Below the pieces are notes generated by a model that saw only the letters and a program-made list of their open reading frames with translations, had not been told where the DNA came from and did no database searches. The translations under genes and the position numbers were made by a program. Below are positions 10,117 through 19,965 of a stretch of 64,000 nucleotides of DNA, piece after piece (position 1 is the stretch's first letter; each line of letters starts with the position of its first letter). Source of the DNA: Eubacterium sp. (GTDB lineage: Bacteria; Bacillota; Clostridia; Oscillospirales; Acutalibacteraceae); contig JAFWKC010000085.1 in NCBI GenBank assembly GCA_017514345.1, forward strand, positions 1 through 64,000, read 5' to 3'.

Positions 10117-11541
10117 GTGGCTGTAAATACGAGAACTGTTAGCGCCGCGGAGCTTGATGTTCAGCGCGAATATACGGCAAAAATCTCTGCGCTGCTTAAT
10201 CAGCGTTATACGGAAAAGCCGCTTGCCTGCGTTGTGACCTACGGCTGTCAGCAGAACGTTGCCGACAGCGAGCATATCAAGGGTATGCTTGAAGAAATGG
10301 GTTACGGCTTTACCGACGACAGACAGAAAGCTAAGCTTGTGATATTCAACACCTGCGCCGTCAGGGAGCACGCCGAGGACAGAGTTTACGGCAACGTCGG
10401 CGCGCTGAAAAAGTACAAGCTTGCAAATCCCGACGTTATCATCGCGCTGTGCGGCTGTATGATGCAGCAAAAGCACATCGCCGAAAGGATAAGGCAGAGC
10501 TTCCCGTTCGTTGACCTTGTGTTCGGCACGCACGTTGTTCACAGACTGCCCGAGCTTCTTTATACGGCTATGACGCGCAGGAAAAGAGTTTTTGAGCTTC
10601 CCGATATTGACGGCGTTATCGCAGAGGGTATTCCCGTCAAACGCGACAACGACCGCAAGGCGTGGCTGCCGATAATGTACGGCTGTAATAACTTCTGCAC
10701 CTACTGCGTTGTACCGTATGTCAGGGGCAGGGAACGAAGCCGACAGGTTTCTGACATAGTTGAGGAATTCAAGCAGCTTGTCGCTGACGGCTACAAGGAA
10801 ATAACGCTTCTCGGACAAAACGTCAATTCCTACGGCAAAAACCTTGAACCAAAGGTTACGTTTTCGGAGCTTCTGAGAATACTCAACGCGCTTGAAGGCG
10901 ACTTTCGCATACGCTTTATGACGAGTCACCCGAAGGACTGCACGAAGGAGCTTATCGAAACGATGGCTGAGTGCGACAAGGTTGCAACTCATCTTCATCT
11001 TCCGTTTCAGAGCGGAAATGACAGAGTGCTTGCCGCTATGAACAGAGGCTACACTCGCGAAAAGTATCTTTCGCTTATCAATTACGCCAAGGAGCTTATG
11101 GGCGACGAGCTTTCAATCACAAGCGACATCATCGTCGGCTTCCCTGGTGAAACGTATGAGGAATTCCTCGACACTCTGTCACTCGTAAACGAGGTTAAGG
11201 CAACGGGACTGTTTACGTTTATCTACTCACCGCGCGTCGGCACACCCGCCGCGGAGATGGACGACCCCGTCAGCCACGAGGACAAGGCAAAATGGCTTGC
11301 CGAAATATTAGAAGCACAGGAGAAAATATCCGCACAGCAGATGAAGCTGCACGCGGGAAAAACCTTCAAGTGCTTTGTGTTCGGTAAGGGCAAATTAGGC
11401 GATAATTATCTTGCCGCAAGAACAGACGGCAATTTGATTATAGAATTTGAAGGCGGCGAAAGGCTCATCGGCACCTTCCAGAACTTAAAAGTAATTGAGC
11501 CGCTTACCTTCGTAATGAAGGGCGAAATAGAAAAACTATAA
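10117..11541 (+). CDS. miaB: tRNA-2-methylthio-N6-dimethylallyladenosine synthase MiaB
   Basis: MiaB is a radical-SAM methylthiotransferase that converts i6A37 of tRNA to ms2i6A; the i6A is made by MiaA, encoded further down the same run. The GTG at 10117 follows GGGAGGT with a 6-base gap. Domains appear in order: the N-terminal MTTase domain with three cluster cysteines (YGCQQN, NTCAVR, LCGCM), a radical SAM core with CNNFCTYC near residues 190-197, and a TRAM domain over about the last 65 residues. The 474-residue length fits the Firmicute family. An N-terminal extension of about 35 residues before the MTTase domain is usual in Bacillus-type MiaB. Confidence 0.95.
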   Translation: MAVNTRTVSAAELDVQREYTAKISALLNQRYTEKPLACVVTYGCQQNVADSEHIKGMLEEMGYGFTDDRQKAKLVIFNTCAVREHAEDRVYGNVGALKKYKLANPDVIIALCGCMMQQKHIAERIRQSFPFVDLVFGTHVVHRLPELLYTAMTRRKRVFELPDIDGVIAEGIPVKRDNDRKAWLPIMYGCNNFCTYCVVPYVRGRERSRQVSDIVEEFKQLVADGYKEITLLGQNVNSYGKNLEPKVTFSELLRILNALEGDFRIRFMTSHPKDCTKELIETMAECDKVATHLHLPFQSGNDRVLAAMNRGYTREKYLSLINYAKELMGDELSITSDIIVGFPGETYEEFLDTLSLVNEVKATGLFTFIYSPRVGTPAAEMDDPVSHEDKAKWLAEILEAQEKISAQQMKLHAGKTFKCFVFGKGKLGDNYLAARTDGNLIIEFEGGERLIGTFQNLKVIEPLTFVMKGEIEKL

Positions 11542-11558
11542 CAACAAGGAGAAAAATT

Positions 11559-11972
11559 ATGAGCTTAGAATCAATACTCAGAGAGCTTGGCAAGGAAATT
11601 CAGAAGGACGAGCGTTTTATCAAGCTTCAGGCTTGCGCGAAAGCAAACGACGCTGACGAGGAGCTTCAGAAGCAGATGCAGGAATTACAGCTTATGTCGC
11701 TTAAGTTCCAGCAGGAAATGCAAAAGGGCGAGGAAGCCGACAAGGACAGAATTACCGAGCTTCAGACTCAGTATCAGGGACTTTATAACGAGATTATGCA
11801 GGGCGAAAATATGCAGAACTATTCTGCAGCCGCTTCCGAAATGGAGCAGGTGGCTCAGTACATCAGCGGTATGATTGGTCTTTTCTTTGACGGTCAGGAC
11901 CCAGAAACCTGCGAGCTTCCAGACCCAGAGGACTGCACGCACGACTGTTCAACCTGCGGCGGCTGCCACTAA
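11559..11972 (+). CDS. YlbF/YmcA (Ric) family protein with C-terminal cysteine cluster
   Basis: A 137-residue helical protein of the YlbF/YmcA family. In Bacillus subtilis the members RicA and RicF act with RicT in a complex that carries iron-sulfur clusters and affects RNase Y-dependent RNA processing, competence and sporulation. The sequence is mostly amphipathic helix, ending in an Asp/Cys-rich tail with five cysteines and a final histidine (CELPDPEDC, then HDCSTCGGCH). Such a tail is a plausible cluster or metal ligand set. Its place between miaB and mutS parallels the ymcA-miaB-mutS neighbourhood of Bacillus. Whether it is the RicA or the RicF ortholog cannot be decided here. Confidence 0.8.
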   Translation: MSLESILRELGKEIQKDERFIKLQACAKANDADEELQKQMQELQLMSLKFQQEMQKGEEADKDRITELQTQYQGLYNEIMQGENMQNYSAAASEMEQVAQYISGMIGLFFDGQDPETCELPDPEDCTHDCSTCGGCH

Positions 11973-11993
11973 CAGTTAGCCGTTAGCAGTTAG
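11973..11993. repeat. Three short tandem 7-mers (CAGTTAG type)
   Basis: Three 7-base units, CAGTTAG, CCGTTAG and CAGTTAG, sit in the 50-base gap before mutS and start right after the stop codon of the preceding gene. They do not form a hairpin with a T run, so they are not a terminator. They may be a small dispersed repeat or a simple slippage product. Confidence 0.55.
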
Positions 11994-12022
11994 CATTTAA
12001 TTGTTGAGAGGAGGAAAACGAA

Positions 12023-14653
12023 ATGGCAAAAAAAGGCGAGCTGTCACCTATGATGCAGCAATACTTTTTGATTAAAAAAGAATATCCAGGCGTAATTTTG
12101 TTTTTCCGCCTCGGCGATTTTTATGAGATGTTTTTCGACGATGCAGAGGTCGCTGCCAGAGAGCTTGACCTTGTGCTGACAGGTCGCGACTGCGGTCAGG
12201 AGGAGCGCGCGCCGATGTGCGGCGTTCCGTTCCACAGCGCCGACGGTTATATCGCAAGGCTTGTGTCGCGCGGCTACAAGGTTGCAATCTGCGAGCAGGT
12301 TGAGGACCCTAAAGCCGCAAAGGGAATTGTTAAGCGCGAGGTTATCCGCGTTATCACTCCAGGCACGGTGCTTGACAGCACTCTGCTCGACGACGGCGTA
12401 AACAATTATCTTTGCGCCGTTTGCAAGGCTACTAACGAAACGGGACTTTGCTTCGCCGACGTTTCGACGGGCGAGTTCAAAATTACGGTTGCAGGCGGCG
12501 ATGATATCCAAAGCAAAATCATCGACCAGCTTTCGACCTATTCACCAAAAGAGATAATTATCAACTCTGCCGCTGCTTCCTTTGACGAGGTTATCCGCTT
12601 TGCTGCGGACAGGCTGTCGGCTTCGGTTGAAACAGTCGAGGATAAATACTTCGACTTTGATGCTGCTACCGAGCTTATACTTGCTACGATGAAGCGCGAG
12701 GAAATTTCCTCGCTCGGCATAGGTCACAGCAAGGCTGCTGTTTGCGCGCTCGGCGCAGTTATTGCGTACCTGCGCGAAACTCAGAAAACAGATGAGCTTG
12801 AAGCGACGGGTGAAATTGAATTTTACGAAAACGAAGACTTTATGTCGCTTGATATTAACGCAAGGCGAAATCTTGAGCTGACGCGCTCTATGATGACGGG
12901 CGAAAAAAGACATTCTCTTCTGTGGGTTATCGACAAAACGAAAACCGCAATGGGAAAAAGAATGCTTCGCGACTGGCTCGAAAGGCCGCTCGTAAATGTC
13001 ACCAAGATTACAAAACGTCAAAACGCGGTGGGCGAGCTGCTTGACAACTCTATGCTTCGCGATGAAATACGCGCTGAGCTGTCGGGCATCAAGGATATGG
13101 AAAGGCTGCTGTCGCGCATAGCGTATGCGACTGCAAACGCAAAGGAGCTCAGAGCGCTTCTTGCAGCAGTTCAGCCGCTTCCGCGAATTAAGGAGCTGCT
13201 TTCATCATCTTCATCGGCGCTTCTTAAGGGCGTTTACAGCGAAATTGATTTGCTTGAGGATGTTAAGGAGCTTATATCAAACGCTATCGTTGACGAACCG
13301 CCGTTTTCAGTTCGCGAGGGCGGAATAATCCGACAGGGCTTTAACAGCGAGATTGACGAGCTGAATGATATTGTCGGCGGCGGCGCTGCGCTTCTTGCAG
13401 AAATCGAAGCGCGCGAAAAGGAGCGTACGGGTATTCCCAAGCTCCGCGTTTCGTACAACAAGGTTTTCGGCTACTTTATCGAGGTTACCAATTCCTACAA
13501 GGATATGGTGCCCGACGATTACATAAGAAAACAGACGCTTACTAATTGCGAAAGATTTATTACTCAGGAGCTTAAGGATTTGGAGGGCAAGGTGCTCGGC
13601 GCAAAGGACAGACTTGTTGCGCTTGAGTACGAGGTGTTCGCCGCTATACGCACTCAGCTTGCGGGCGAGGCTATGAGGATACAGAAAACGGCAAGAGCCG
13701 TTGCAACGCTCGACGCGCTCGCTTCGCTTGCCGAAACTGCTTCGGCGAACAACTACTGCTGTCCCCAGATTACGACCGACGGAGTAATTGACATAAAAGA
13801 GGGCAGGCATCCCGTTGTGGAAACCCTGCTTGAAAATTCGGTGTTCGTGCCGAACGATACCCTGCTTGACAGCGACAAAAACCGCTGTGCGATTATCACA
13901 GGTCCTAATATGGCAGGTAAATCAACGTATATGCGCCAGACGGCGCTCATCGTACTGCTTGCGCAAATCGGCTCGTTTGTGCCTGCAAAAACGGCAAGGA
14001 TATCTGTTGTGGACGCGATATTTACACGCGTCGGCGCTTCGGACGACCTTGCAACGGGACAGTCTACCTTTATGGTTGAGATGAACGAGGTTTCCTCGTT
14101 ACTCAAAAATGCAACGGCAAATTCGCTGATAATTCTTGACGAAATCGGCAGAGGTACTTCGACCTTTGACGGTATGAGTATTGCGCGCGCAGTGCTTGAA
14201 TATACCGTCAAGAAAAAGAGCCTCGGCGCAAAAACGCTTTTTGCAACTCACTATCACGAGCTAACCGCTATGGAGGGTATGCTCGACGGCGTTAACAACT
14301 ACTCAATCGCCGTTAAAAAGCGCGGCGACGATATAACCTTCCTCAGAAGGATTGTTCACGGCGGCGCCGACCAGAGCTTCGGTATCGAGGTTGCAAAGCT
14401 CGCTGGACTTCCTCAAAGCGTAATTAAACGCGCAAAGGTTATACTCAAAGAGCTTGAAGCTAACAAAATCGAAATTGAGTTCAAGGCTGACGACAGCGTG
14501 ATTGAGGAAAGCGACGACATTCAGTACAACTTCAAAACGAATTCAACAAATGATTTAATCGAGGTTATTAAGGCGGTTGACATTAACACGCTTACGCCTA
14601 TTGAGGCTATGCAGACGCTTTACGACCTCAAAAAGAAAGCAGAAGAATTATAA
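12023..14653 (+). CDS. mutS: DNA mismatch repair protein MutS
   Basis: MutS recognises mismatches and recruits MutL. At 876 residues the length is standard. The N-terminal mismatch-binding domain has the Phe-X-Glu wedge in GDFYEMF near residue 37. The C-terminal ATPase has Walker A GPNMAGKST, Walker B region DEIGRGTST and ATHYHEL. A short helix-turn-helix tail completes the fold. The start follows GAGAGGAGG. mutL starts about 20 bases further on, so the repair pair is co-transcribed. Confidence 0.97.
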   Translation: MAKKGELSPMMQQYFLIKKEYPGVILFFRLGDFYEMFFDDAEVAARELDLVLTGRDCGQEERAPMCGVPFHSADGYIARLVSRGYKVAICEQVEDPKAAKGIVKREVIRVITPGTVLDSTLLDDGVNNYLCAVCKATNETGLCFADVSTGEFKITVAGGDDIQSKIIDQLSTYSPKEIIINSAAASFDEVIRFAADRLSASVETVEDKYFDFDAATELILATMKREEISSLGIGHSKAAVCALGAVIAYLRETQKTDELEATGEIEFYENEDFMSLDINARRNLELTRSMMTGEKRHSLLWVIDKTKTAMGKRMLRDWLERPLVNVTKITKRQNAVGELLDNSMLRDEIRAELSGIKDMERLLSRIAYATANAKELRALLAAVQPLPRIKELLSSSSSALLKGVYSEIDLLEDVKELISNAIVDEPPFSVREGGIIRQGFNSEIDELNDIVGGGAALLAEIEAREKERTGIPKLRVSYNKVFGYFIEVTNSYKDMVPDDYIRKQTLTNCERFITQELKDLEGKVLGAKDRLVALEYEVFAAIRTQLAGEAMRIQKTARAVATLDALASLAETASANNYCCPQITTDGVIDIKEGRHPVVETLLENSVFVPNDTLLDSDKNRCAIITGPNMAGKSTYMRQTALIVLLAQIGSFVPAKTARISVVDAIFTRVGASDDLATGQSTFMVEMNEVSSLLKNATANSLIILDEIGRGTSTFDGMSIARAVLEYTVKKKSLGAKTLFATHYHELTAMEGMLDGVNNYSIAVKKRGDDITFLRRIVHGGADQSFGIEVAKLAGLPQSVIKRAKVILKELEANKIEIEFKADDSVIEESDDIQYNFKTNSTNDLIEVIKAVDINTLTPIEAMQTLYDLKKKAEEL

Positions 14654-14673
14654 AACAAGAGGGGGTGACTTCC

Positions 14674-16569
14674 TTGCCTGAAATTAATATTTTGCCAAAA
14701 GAGGTATATCAGCTTATCGCGGCGGGCGAGGTTGTCGAACGTCCCTCGTCAATCGTCAAGGAAATGATTGAAAATTCCGTTGACGCTGGTGCGAAGAGCA
14801 TAACCGTAGAAATCAAAAACGGCGGCTCAACGTATATCCGCATTACCGACGACGGCTGCGGAATAGCGCGCGACCAGATTAAAAAGGTATTTCTTCCTCA
14901 CGCAACGAGCAAAATCAAAAGCGGCGAGGATTTGAACAGCATTATGACTCTCGGCTTTCGCGGCGAGGCTATGGCTTCTATTGCCGCCGTGTCAAAGGTT
15001 GAGCTTCTCAGCCGCCAGAAGGGCGACGAGCTCGGCACGCGATATGAAATAGCAGGCGGCGAGGAAATCGAGCTTGCCGACGCGGGATGTCCCGAGGGTA
15101 CAACGATAGTTGTGCGGGATATCTTCTTTAACACTCCCGCGCGAATGAAATTTCTTAAAAAAGACGTTACCGAGGGTAATTCCGTTGCAGGTATTGTTGA
15201 CAGAATGGCAATCAGCCACCCCGAAATATCGTTTCGCTTTATCCGCGACGGAAAGCAGACGCTTATCACCTCGGGCAACGGCGATTTGAAAAGCACGGTG
15301 TATTCCGTATTCGGAAGGGAATTTTCCTCCACTCTTGTTGACGTTGACTACTCGGTCAACAATATGCGCGTCAGCGGCGTTGTTACAAAGCCGTCGGGTG
15401 CGCGCAAAAGCAGGGCGATGGAATTCTTCTTCATCAACAACCGTCCCGTCAAGTGTCAGACTGCTATGGCTGCACTTGAGCAGGCGTTCAAGAATTCAAT
15501 TATGGTCGGCAGGTTTCCAGGCTGTGTGCTGAACATAGAGTGTGACGCGTCGTTCGTCGACGTAAACGTACATCCTGCAAAAATCGAGGTGCGCTTTGCA
15601 AACGAGCGCCCTGTGTTTGAGCTTGTGTATTACGGCGTGAAGTCGGCTGTCGAAGCGCAGGACACACCAAAAGAGGCGCATTTTGAAGCGCCGAAAAAGA
15701 CCTTCTTTACAAGCGAAGGCAAAATCGACTTCGCTGAAAAGGGCGAGGATAAGCCGAAGCAGATTGAGTTTAAACAAAAGCGTGCGGAGGACTTCTGGCA
15801 GATAGCTTCCGCGCCTTCAAAAAAGGCAGAGCCAAAGCCTGCGCAGGAGGAAATAGACGCTTATTCAAAGGTGCTTGAGGAAGCGAAGGGCGTAAGCTCC
15901 GAGCTGTACGTCAACGCTCCCGAAAAGCCGCTTGAAAACAAAACGGTACAGGAAAACGTAATCACCGAGCCTGAGCCCGAGGAACGCGAGGAGGTTGAAA
16001 TTCCCGATTTCAAGGTTGTGGGCGAGGCGTTCAAAACGTATATTATCATCGAAATTGAAAATTCGATTTATTTTATCGACAAACACGCGGCGCACGAGCG
16101 TATGAATTACGAAGCGCTCAAGGCAAGCACGGAGATTGCTTCTCAGGTATTGCTCACACCCGTTGCCGTAAGGCTGTCAAAGGACGAGTACAGCGCTGTG
16201 TGCGATAATACTGAGCTGTACGCAAAATGCGGCTTCTTAATCGAGGACTTCGGCTCGTCGACCGTGCTTGTACGCGAATGTCCGTCAATGCTCGGCGGCG
16301 AAAACATCGAGGATTTGATTGTCGAAACGGCAGGCAAGCTGCTTGACGGCAAAACTGACATAACGCCCGAAAAGATGGATTGGATTTTTCACTCCACGTC
16401 CTGTAGGGCGGCGGTAAAGGGCGGCGACTACACCTCGCCGTACGAGCGCGAGCTGTTCGTCAGAAAGCTGCTGTCAATGCCCGACATTCGCTATTGTCCG
16501 CACGGCAGACCAGTTATGATAAAAATGAGCCGCTACGATATTGAAAAGCAGTTCGGCAGGCAGGGCTGA
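14674..16569 (+). CDS. mutL: DNA mismatch repair endonuclease MutL
   Basis: MutL links mismatch recognition to strand incision. I prefer the TTG at 14674, giving 631 residues, because AGAGGGGG lies 8 bases upstream. A GTG at 14665 in the same frame overlaps that ribosome binding site. The N-terminal GHKL ATPase shows IAAGEVVERP, DDGCG and GFRGEA. The C-terminal domain carries the metal-binding endonuclease motif DKHAAHERMNYE (the usual Gln is Lys) and CPHGRP. That makes it a nicking-type MutL, as expected in bacteria without MutH. A proline- and acid-rich linker separates the halves. Confidence 0.95.
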   Translation: MPEINILPKEVYQLIAAGEVVERPSSIVKEMIENSVDAGAKSITVEIKNGGSTYIRITDDGCGIARDQIKKVFLPHATSKIKSGEDLNSIMTLGFRGEAMASIAAVSKVELLSRQKGDELGTRYEIAGGEEIELADAGCPEGTTIVVRDIFFNTPARMKFLKKDVTEGNSVAGIVDRMAISHPEISFRFIRDGKQTLITSGNGDLKSTVYSVFGREFSSTLVDVDYSVNNMRVSGVVTKPSGARKSRAMEFFFINNRPVKCQTAMAALEQAFKNSIMVGRFPGCVLNIECDASFVDVNVHPAKIEVRFANERPVFELVYYGVKSAVEAQDTPKEAHFEAPKKTFFTSEGKIDFAEKGEDKPKQIEFKQKRAEDFWQIASAPSKKAEPKPAQEEIDAYSKVLEEAKGVSSELYVNAPEKPLENKTVQENVITEPEPEEREEVEIPDFKVVGEAFKTYIIIEIENSIYFIDKHAAHERMNYEALKASTEIASQVLLTPVAVRLSKDEYSAVCDNTELYAKCGFLIEDFGSSTVLVRECPSMLGGENIEDLIVETAGKLLDGKTDITPEKMDWIFHSTSCRAAVKGGDYTSPYERELFVRKLLSMPDIRYCPHGRPVMIKMSRYDIEKQFGRQG

Positions 16570-16571
16570 TT

Positions 16572-17513
16572 ATGAGCAAAACTAAGATTATATGCGTCGT
16601 CGGCGCAACTGCATCTGGCAAAACCTCGCTTGCAGTTGAGCTTGCAAGGGCGCTCGGCGGAGAAATAATTTCAGCCGACTCTATGCAGGTTTACCGCGGA
16701 ATGCCGATTGCGACTGCGGCTGCAACGGAGGAGGAAAAGCAGGGCATACCTCATCACCTGCTTGAATGTCTTGACGTGTCCGAAGCATTTTCCGTTTCTG
16801 ATTTCGTAAGCCGTGCAGAGGTAATAATCGACGGCATCACGTCGCGCGGCAACGTACCGATTATCGCGGGCGGAACGGGCTTGTTTATTGATACGCTCGT
16901 CAAGGGAATTAAGTTTTCCGATGTCGGCGTTAACGATGAGCTGAGGCAGAAGCTTGGCGAAAAAAGCAGCGACGAGCTGTACGACGAGCTGAAAAAGCTT
17001 GACCCTGACGCGGCGCGCGATATTCACAAAAACAACAGAAAACGTGTTATCAGGGCGCTTGAGCTTTGCTACGGCGGCACGAGCAAAACTGAACAGAATG
17101 AAAATTCAATGGCTGACGGCAGCAAATACGACGCGCTTTATATCGGTATCGGTTATCGCGACCGTGAAAAGCTGTACGGCAGGATTAACAGGCGCGTAGA
17201 TATTATGCTTGATAACGGACTGCTTGACGAATCAAAAGCGATGCTCGGCAGGACGGGCGTAACGGCGCGCCAGGCAATCGGTCACAAGGAGCTTGCGCCG
17301 TACCTTGACGGAACGTGCGGGCTTGACGACGCCGTTGAATGCATTAAACGCGAAACGAGGCGCTATGCAAAACGCCAGCTAACCTGGTTTCGCAGAAACG
17401 AAAGCATCAACTGGCTTTACGCCGACGAAATGACGGCGGACGAGCTTGTTGCAAAAGCGACAGAAATGTCAAAGGAATTTTTAGGAACGGAGGAGGAAAA
17501 TGCCAAAGCTTAA
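16572..17513 (+). CDS. miaA: tRNA dimethylallyltransferase MiaA
   Basis: MiaA transfers a dimethylallyl group to A37 of tRNAs reading UNN codons and supplies the substrate of MiaB, encoded upstream. At 313 residues it is of normal length. Walker A is GATASGKTS; the family motif DSMQVYRGMPIAT follows, and GGTGLF and ARRQ-like tRNA-contact segments (RQAIGHKEL) are present. It begins two bases after mutL, and the next gene overlaps it by 14 bases. No hfq follows, unlike in many proteobacterial and Bacillus-type loci. Confidence 0.95.
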   Translation: MSKTKIICVVGATASGKTSLAVELARALGGEIISADSMQVYRGMPIATAAATEEEKQGIPHHLLECLDVSEAFSVSDFVSRAEVIIDGITSRGNVPIIAGGTGLFIDTLVKGIKFSDVGVNDELRQKLGEKSSDELYDELKKLDPDAARDIHKNNRKRVIRALELCYGGTSKTEQNENSMADGSKYDALYIGIGYRDREKLYGRINRRVDIMLDNGLLDESKAMLGRTGVTARQAIGHKELAPYLDGTCGLDDAVECIKRETRRYAKRQLTWFRRNESINWLYADEMTADELVAKATEMSKEFLGTEEENAKA

Positions 17514-18723
17514 AAAAGATAATATCGCGATTATTATTGCGGCGCTTCTCATTATTGCGTACATCATTTTCCAGTTTTATTCAGTATCGCATATTGAGCT
17601 TGTAACCCAGACGGCAACCCTTACTACCGTTTATGAAAAAATCGACGCGACTGCTATCGTCGTCCGCGACGAGCATACTATCCAGAAAAGCTCCTCGGGC
17701 GTAACGGTGCCGTGCATCAGCGACGGCGACAAGGTAAAGGTCGGCGGAAACGTCGCTATGAACTTTTCCTCGTCAGACGCTGCCGAAAGGTATTCGCAGT
17801 ATACTGCTGTAAAAGAACAGCTTGCTTACTATGAAAACCTCGAGTCGATGACGGTCGGACAGGTTGCGAGCGTAGAAACGCTCAACAGCGAAATTGCCGA
17901 CAAGGTTGACGAATACGTCCGTACGGTATCAAATCAGGGCGCGCAGTACGCGGCGGATAAAGGAAACGAAATCAACGACAGCATTCTACGACGACAGATG
18001 CTGATAGGTGAAAACGTAAACCTTGTTTCTATCATTCAGGAGCTAAGACAGCAGGCGGAGCAGCTTTCTACTGCAAAGCCAGACGGCTATATCAAAACAG
18101 ACGAGTCGGGAGTTTTCACGAGCTACACCGACGGATTTGAAAAAGCAGTTGATTATGAAAAAGCCGAGTCAACGACCGTCGAACAGATAAAAAGTGCAGT
18201 CAAGGAATTTGATACGCGCAAGAACGAAAACGAAAATCTCGGTAAGCTGGTAACGAGCTACAAGTGGTACGTTATGTGTGTTGTGAGCGCCGACGAGGTT
18301 ATGAACCTCGAGGACGGCGACAAGGTGCAGGTTGCGCTTAAGGACGGCGACGATACCGTGCTTACGATGCAGATTGTCAGCGGCGCACAGCCAGAGGTCG
18401 GAGCCAAGGAAACGGCGCTTATTCTCAAATCAAATATGATGGACAGCAAGCTTGCTTCGCTGAGAAAAGAGAATATCGAAATCCGTATAAGCTCAAAAGA
18501 GGGCATAAAGGTTCCTGCTTCAGCGCTCCACGTTGAAAAGGACAAAAAAGGCGTATACGCTCTTATTTCCAGTCAGATTAAGTTCAGACAGGCGGAGGTC
18601 ATCTATTCTGACGACGATTACGTTCTGCTGAAATTTGACCCCGAAAACAAGGACGGCGTAAGGCTTTATGATAAAATAATAATTCAGGGAAAGGAGCTTA
18701 GCGATGGCAGAGTTTACACCTGA
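17500..18723 (+). CDS. HlyD-like membrane-fusion protein of unknown partner
   Basis: A 407-residue protein with one N-terminal membrane helix (about residues 8-28) followed by an extracytoplasmic region. It has beta-barrel and biotinyl-lipoyl-like segments around a helical hairpin (about 100-210), as in HlyD/RND adaptor proteins. In Gram-positives such proteins usually pair with ABC transporters, but no ATPase or permease lies beside it. It overlaps miaA by 14 bases and yggS by 20, so it is firmly embedded in a cell-division operon. A role at the division site is only inferred from this context. Confidence 0.65.
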   Translation: MPKLKKDNIAIIIAALLIIAYIIFQFYSVSHIELVTQTATLTTVYEKIDATAIVVRDEHTIQKSSSGVTVPCISDGDKVKVGGNVAMNFSSSDAAERYSQYTAVKEQLAYYENLESMTVGQVASVETLNSEIADKVDEYVRTVSNQGAQYAADKGNEINDSILRRQMLIGENVNLVSIIQELRQQAEQLSTAKPDGYIKTDESGVFTSYTDGFEKAVDYEKAESTTVEQIKSAVKEFDTRKNENENLGKLVTSYKWYVMCVVSADEVMNLEDGDKVQVALKDGDDTVLTMQIVSGAQPEVGAKETALILKSNMMDSKLASLRKENIEIRISSKEGIKVPASALHVEKDKKGVYALISSQIKFRQAEVIYSDDDYVLLKFDPENKDGVRLYDKIIIQGKELSDGRVYT

Positions 18724-19429
18724 TACGCAGCGTATAAATACAACACTCGAAAACTACAAGCGAGTTAAAGAGCAGGTTTCAGAGGCGGCAGTCAAGGCTG
18801 GACGCGACGAAAACGACGTAAGGCTGATGTGCGTAACAAAGACGGTTGAAGCGCAGTACATCAACCCCGTGCTTGACGAGGGCGCGGATTTAATCGGCGA
18901 AAATCGAGTGCAGGAATACCTCGGCAAGAAGGATTTGCTTCATCTTGACGGCGTCGAACGTCACCTTATAGGTCATCTTCAGACAAATAAGGTCAGACAG
19001 ATTGTCGGCGAGGTCGATATGATTGAGTCCGTTGATTCGCTGAAGCTTGCAAAGGAAATTTCTAAGCAGTCTGAAAAGCTCGGCACGGCAACAAACGTGC
19101 TTGTCGAGGTAAACGTTGGACGCGAGGAATCGAAAAGCGGTATCTATATCGAACAGCTCGACGAGCTGCTTCATCAGATTTCCGAGCTCAGCTTCATAAA
19201 GGTAAAGGGTCTTATGACAATACCCCCGATTTGCGACGAAAACGAGGTGCGTAAATATTTTTGGGAGGTTCATAAATCCTTTGTTGACTTTAAAGAAAAA
19301 AATATAGATAATATAGATATGAAAATTCTCTCTATGGGTATGAGCGGAGATTATGAAGCCGCCGTGCTCGAGGGTTCAAATATAGTAAGAGTTGGCTCCG
19401 CGATATTCGGAGCGCGTAAATATTTTTAA
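18704..19429 (+). CDS. yggS: YggS/YlmE-family PLP homeostasis protein
   Basis: A 241-residue pyridoxal-phosphate-binding protein of the PLPBP family, cytoplasmic and without known enzyme activity, that buffers PLP and affects amino-acid metabolism. The PLP lysine lies in LMCVTKTV near residue 47. GENRVQEY, HLIGHLQTNK and the C-terminal SMGMSGDYEAA phosphate-binding loop are all present. AAGGAGCTT inside the preceding gene gives the ribosome binding site. The place directly before sepF is the classic ylmE position in Firmicutes. Confidence 0.93.
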   Translation: MAEFTPDTQRINTTLENYKRVKEQVSEAAVKAGRDENDVRLMCVTKTVEAQYINPVLDEGADLIGENRVQEYLGKKDLLHLDGVERHLIGHLQTNKVRQIVGEVDMIESVDSLKLAKEISKQSEKLGTATNVLVEVNVGREESKSGIYIEQLDELLHQISELSFIKVKGLMTIPPICDENEVRKYFWEVHKSFVDFKEKNIDNIDMKILSMGMSGDYEAAVLEGSNIVRVGSAIFGARKYF

Positions 19430-19446
19430 TTAGTGAGGTAGAAAAG

Positions 19447-19947
19447 ATGGGATTTTTAGACAAGGTTAAGGACATTATCACCGAAAACGACGATGACGAA
19501 TTTGATGAGTACTATGACGACGCTGCTTCGTTTAACACAGCGTCAAGAAGCTCTCGCTTTGAAAGAGAGCGCGAAATAGCTCCGCCCGCTTCTTATGAGC
19601 GCGAGGAGCGTCAGCCAGAGCGTCCGTTAAGACGCCCGAAGAACGACAAGGTCGTTAATATTCATACGACGGCTCAGTTACAGGTTGTTCTTGTAAAGCC
19701 AGAAAAATACGAGGAGGCTGCCGCAATTGCCGACAACCTCAACGAAAGAAGAACGGTAGTGCTCAACCTTGAAAGCACAAACCGTGACGTAGCGCGCCGT
19801 CTGCTTGACTTTTTGTCGGGCGTTGCATATGCTAACAACGGCCAGATTAAACGCGTTGCGAACTCAACCTACATTATTACGCCTTACAACGTTGACGTTA
19901 TGGGCGACCTTATCGACGAGCTTGAAAACAACGGAATGTTTATGTAA
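19447..19947 (+). CDS. sepF: Cell division protein SepF
   Basis: SepF bundles and anchors FtsZ filaments at the membrane. The 166-residue protein has an N-terminal amphipathic helix (GFLDKVKDII) that would insert in the membrane. An acidic, Arg/Glu-rich disordered linker follows to about residue 65, then the C-terminal SepF domain with VVNIH, RRTVVLNLE and RLLDFLSGVAYA. It lies between yggS and divIVA with short gaps. Confidence 0.94.
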   Translation: MGFLDKVKDIITENDDDEFDEYYDDAASFNTASRSSRFEREREIAPPASYEREERQPERPLRRPKNDKVVNIHTTAQLQVVLVKPEKYEEAAAIADNLNERRTVVLNLESTNRDVARRLLDFLSGVAYANNGQIKRVANSTYIITPYNVDVMGDLIDELENNGMFM

Positions 19948-19965
19948 TACAGGAGGAAGAATATT

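Noticed and set aside
10039..10998. 319-codon minus-strand frame opposite miaB
   Set aside because: It overlaps a clearly conserved miaB gene and its own product shows no domain. It is a by-product of codon bias.
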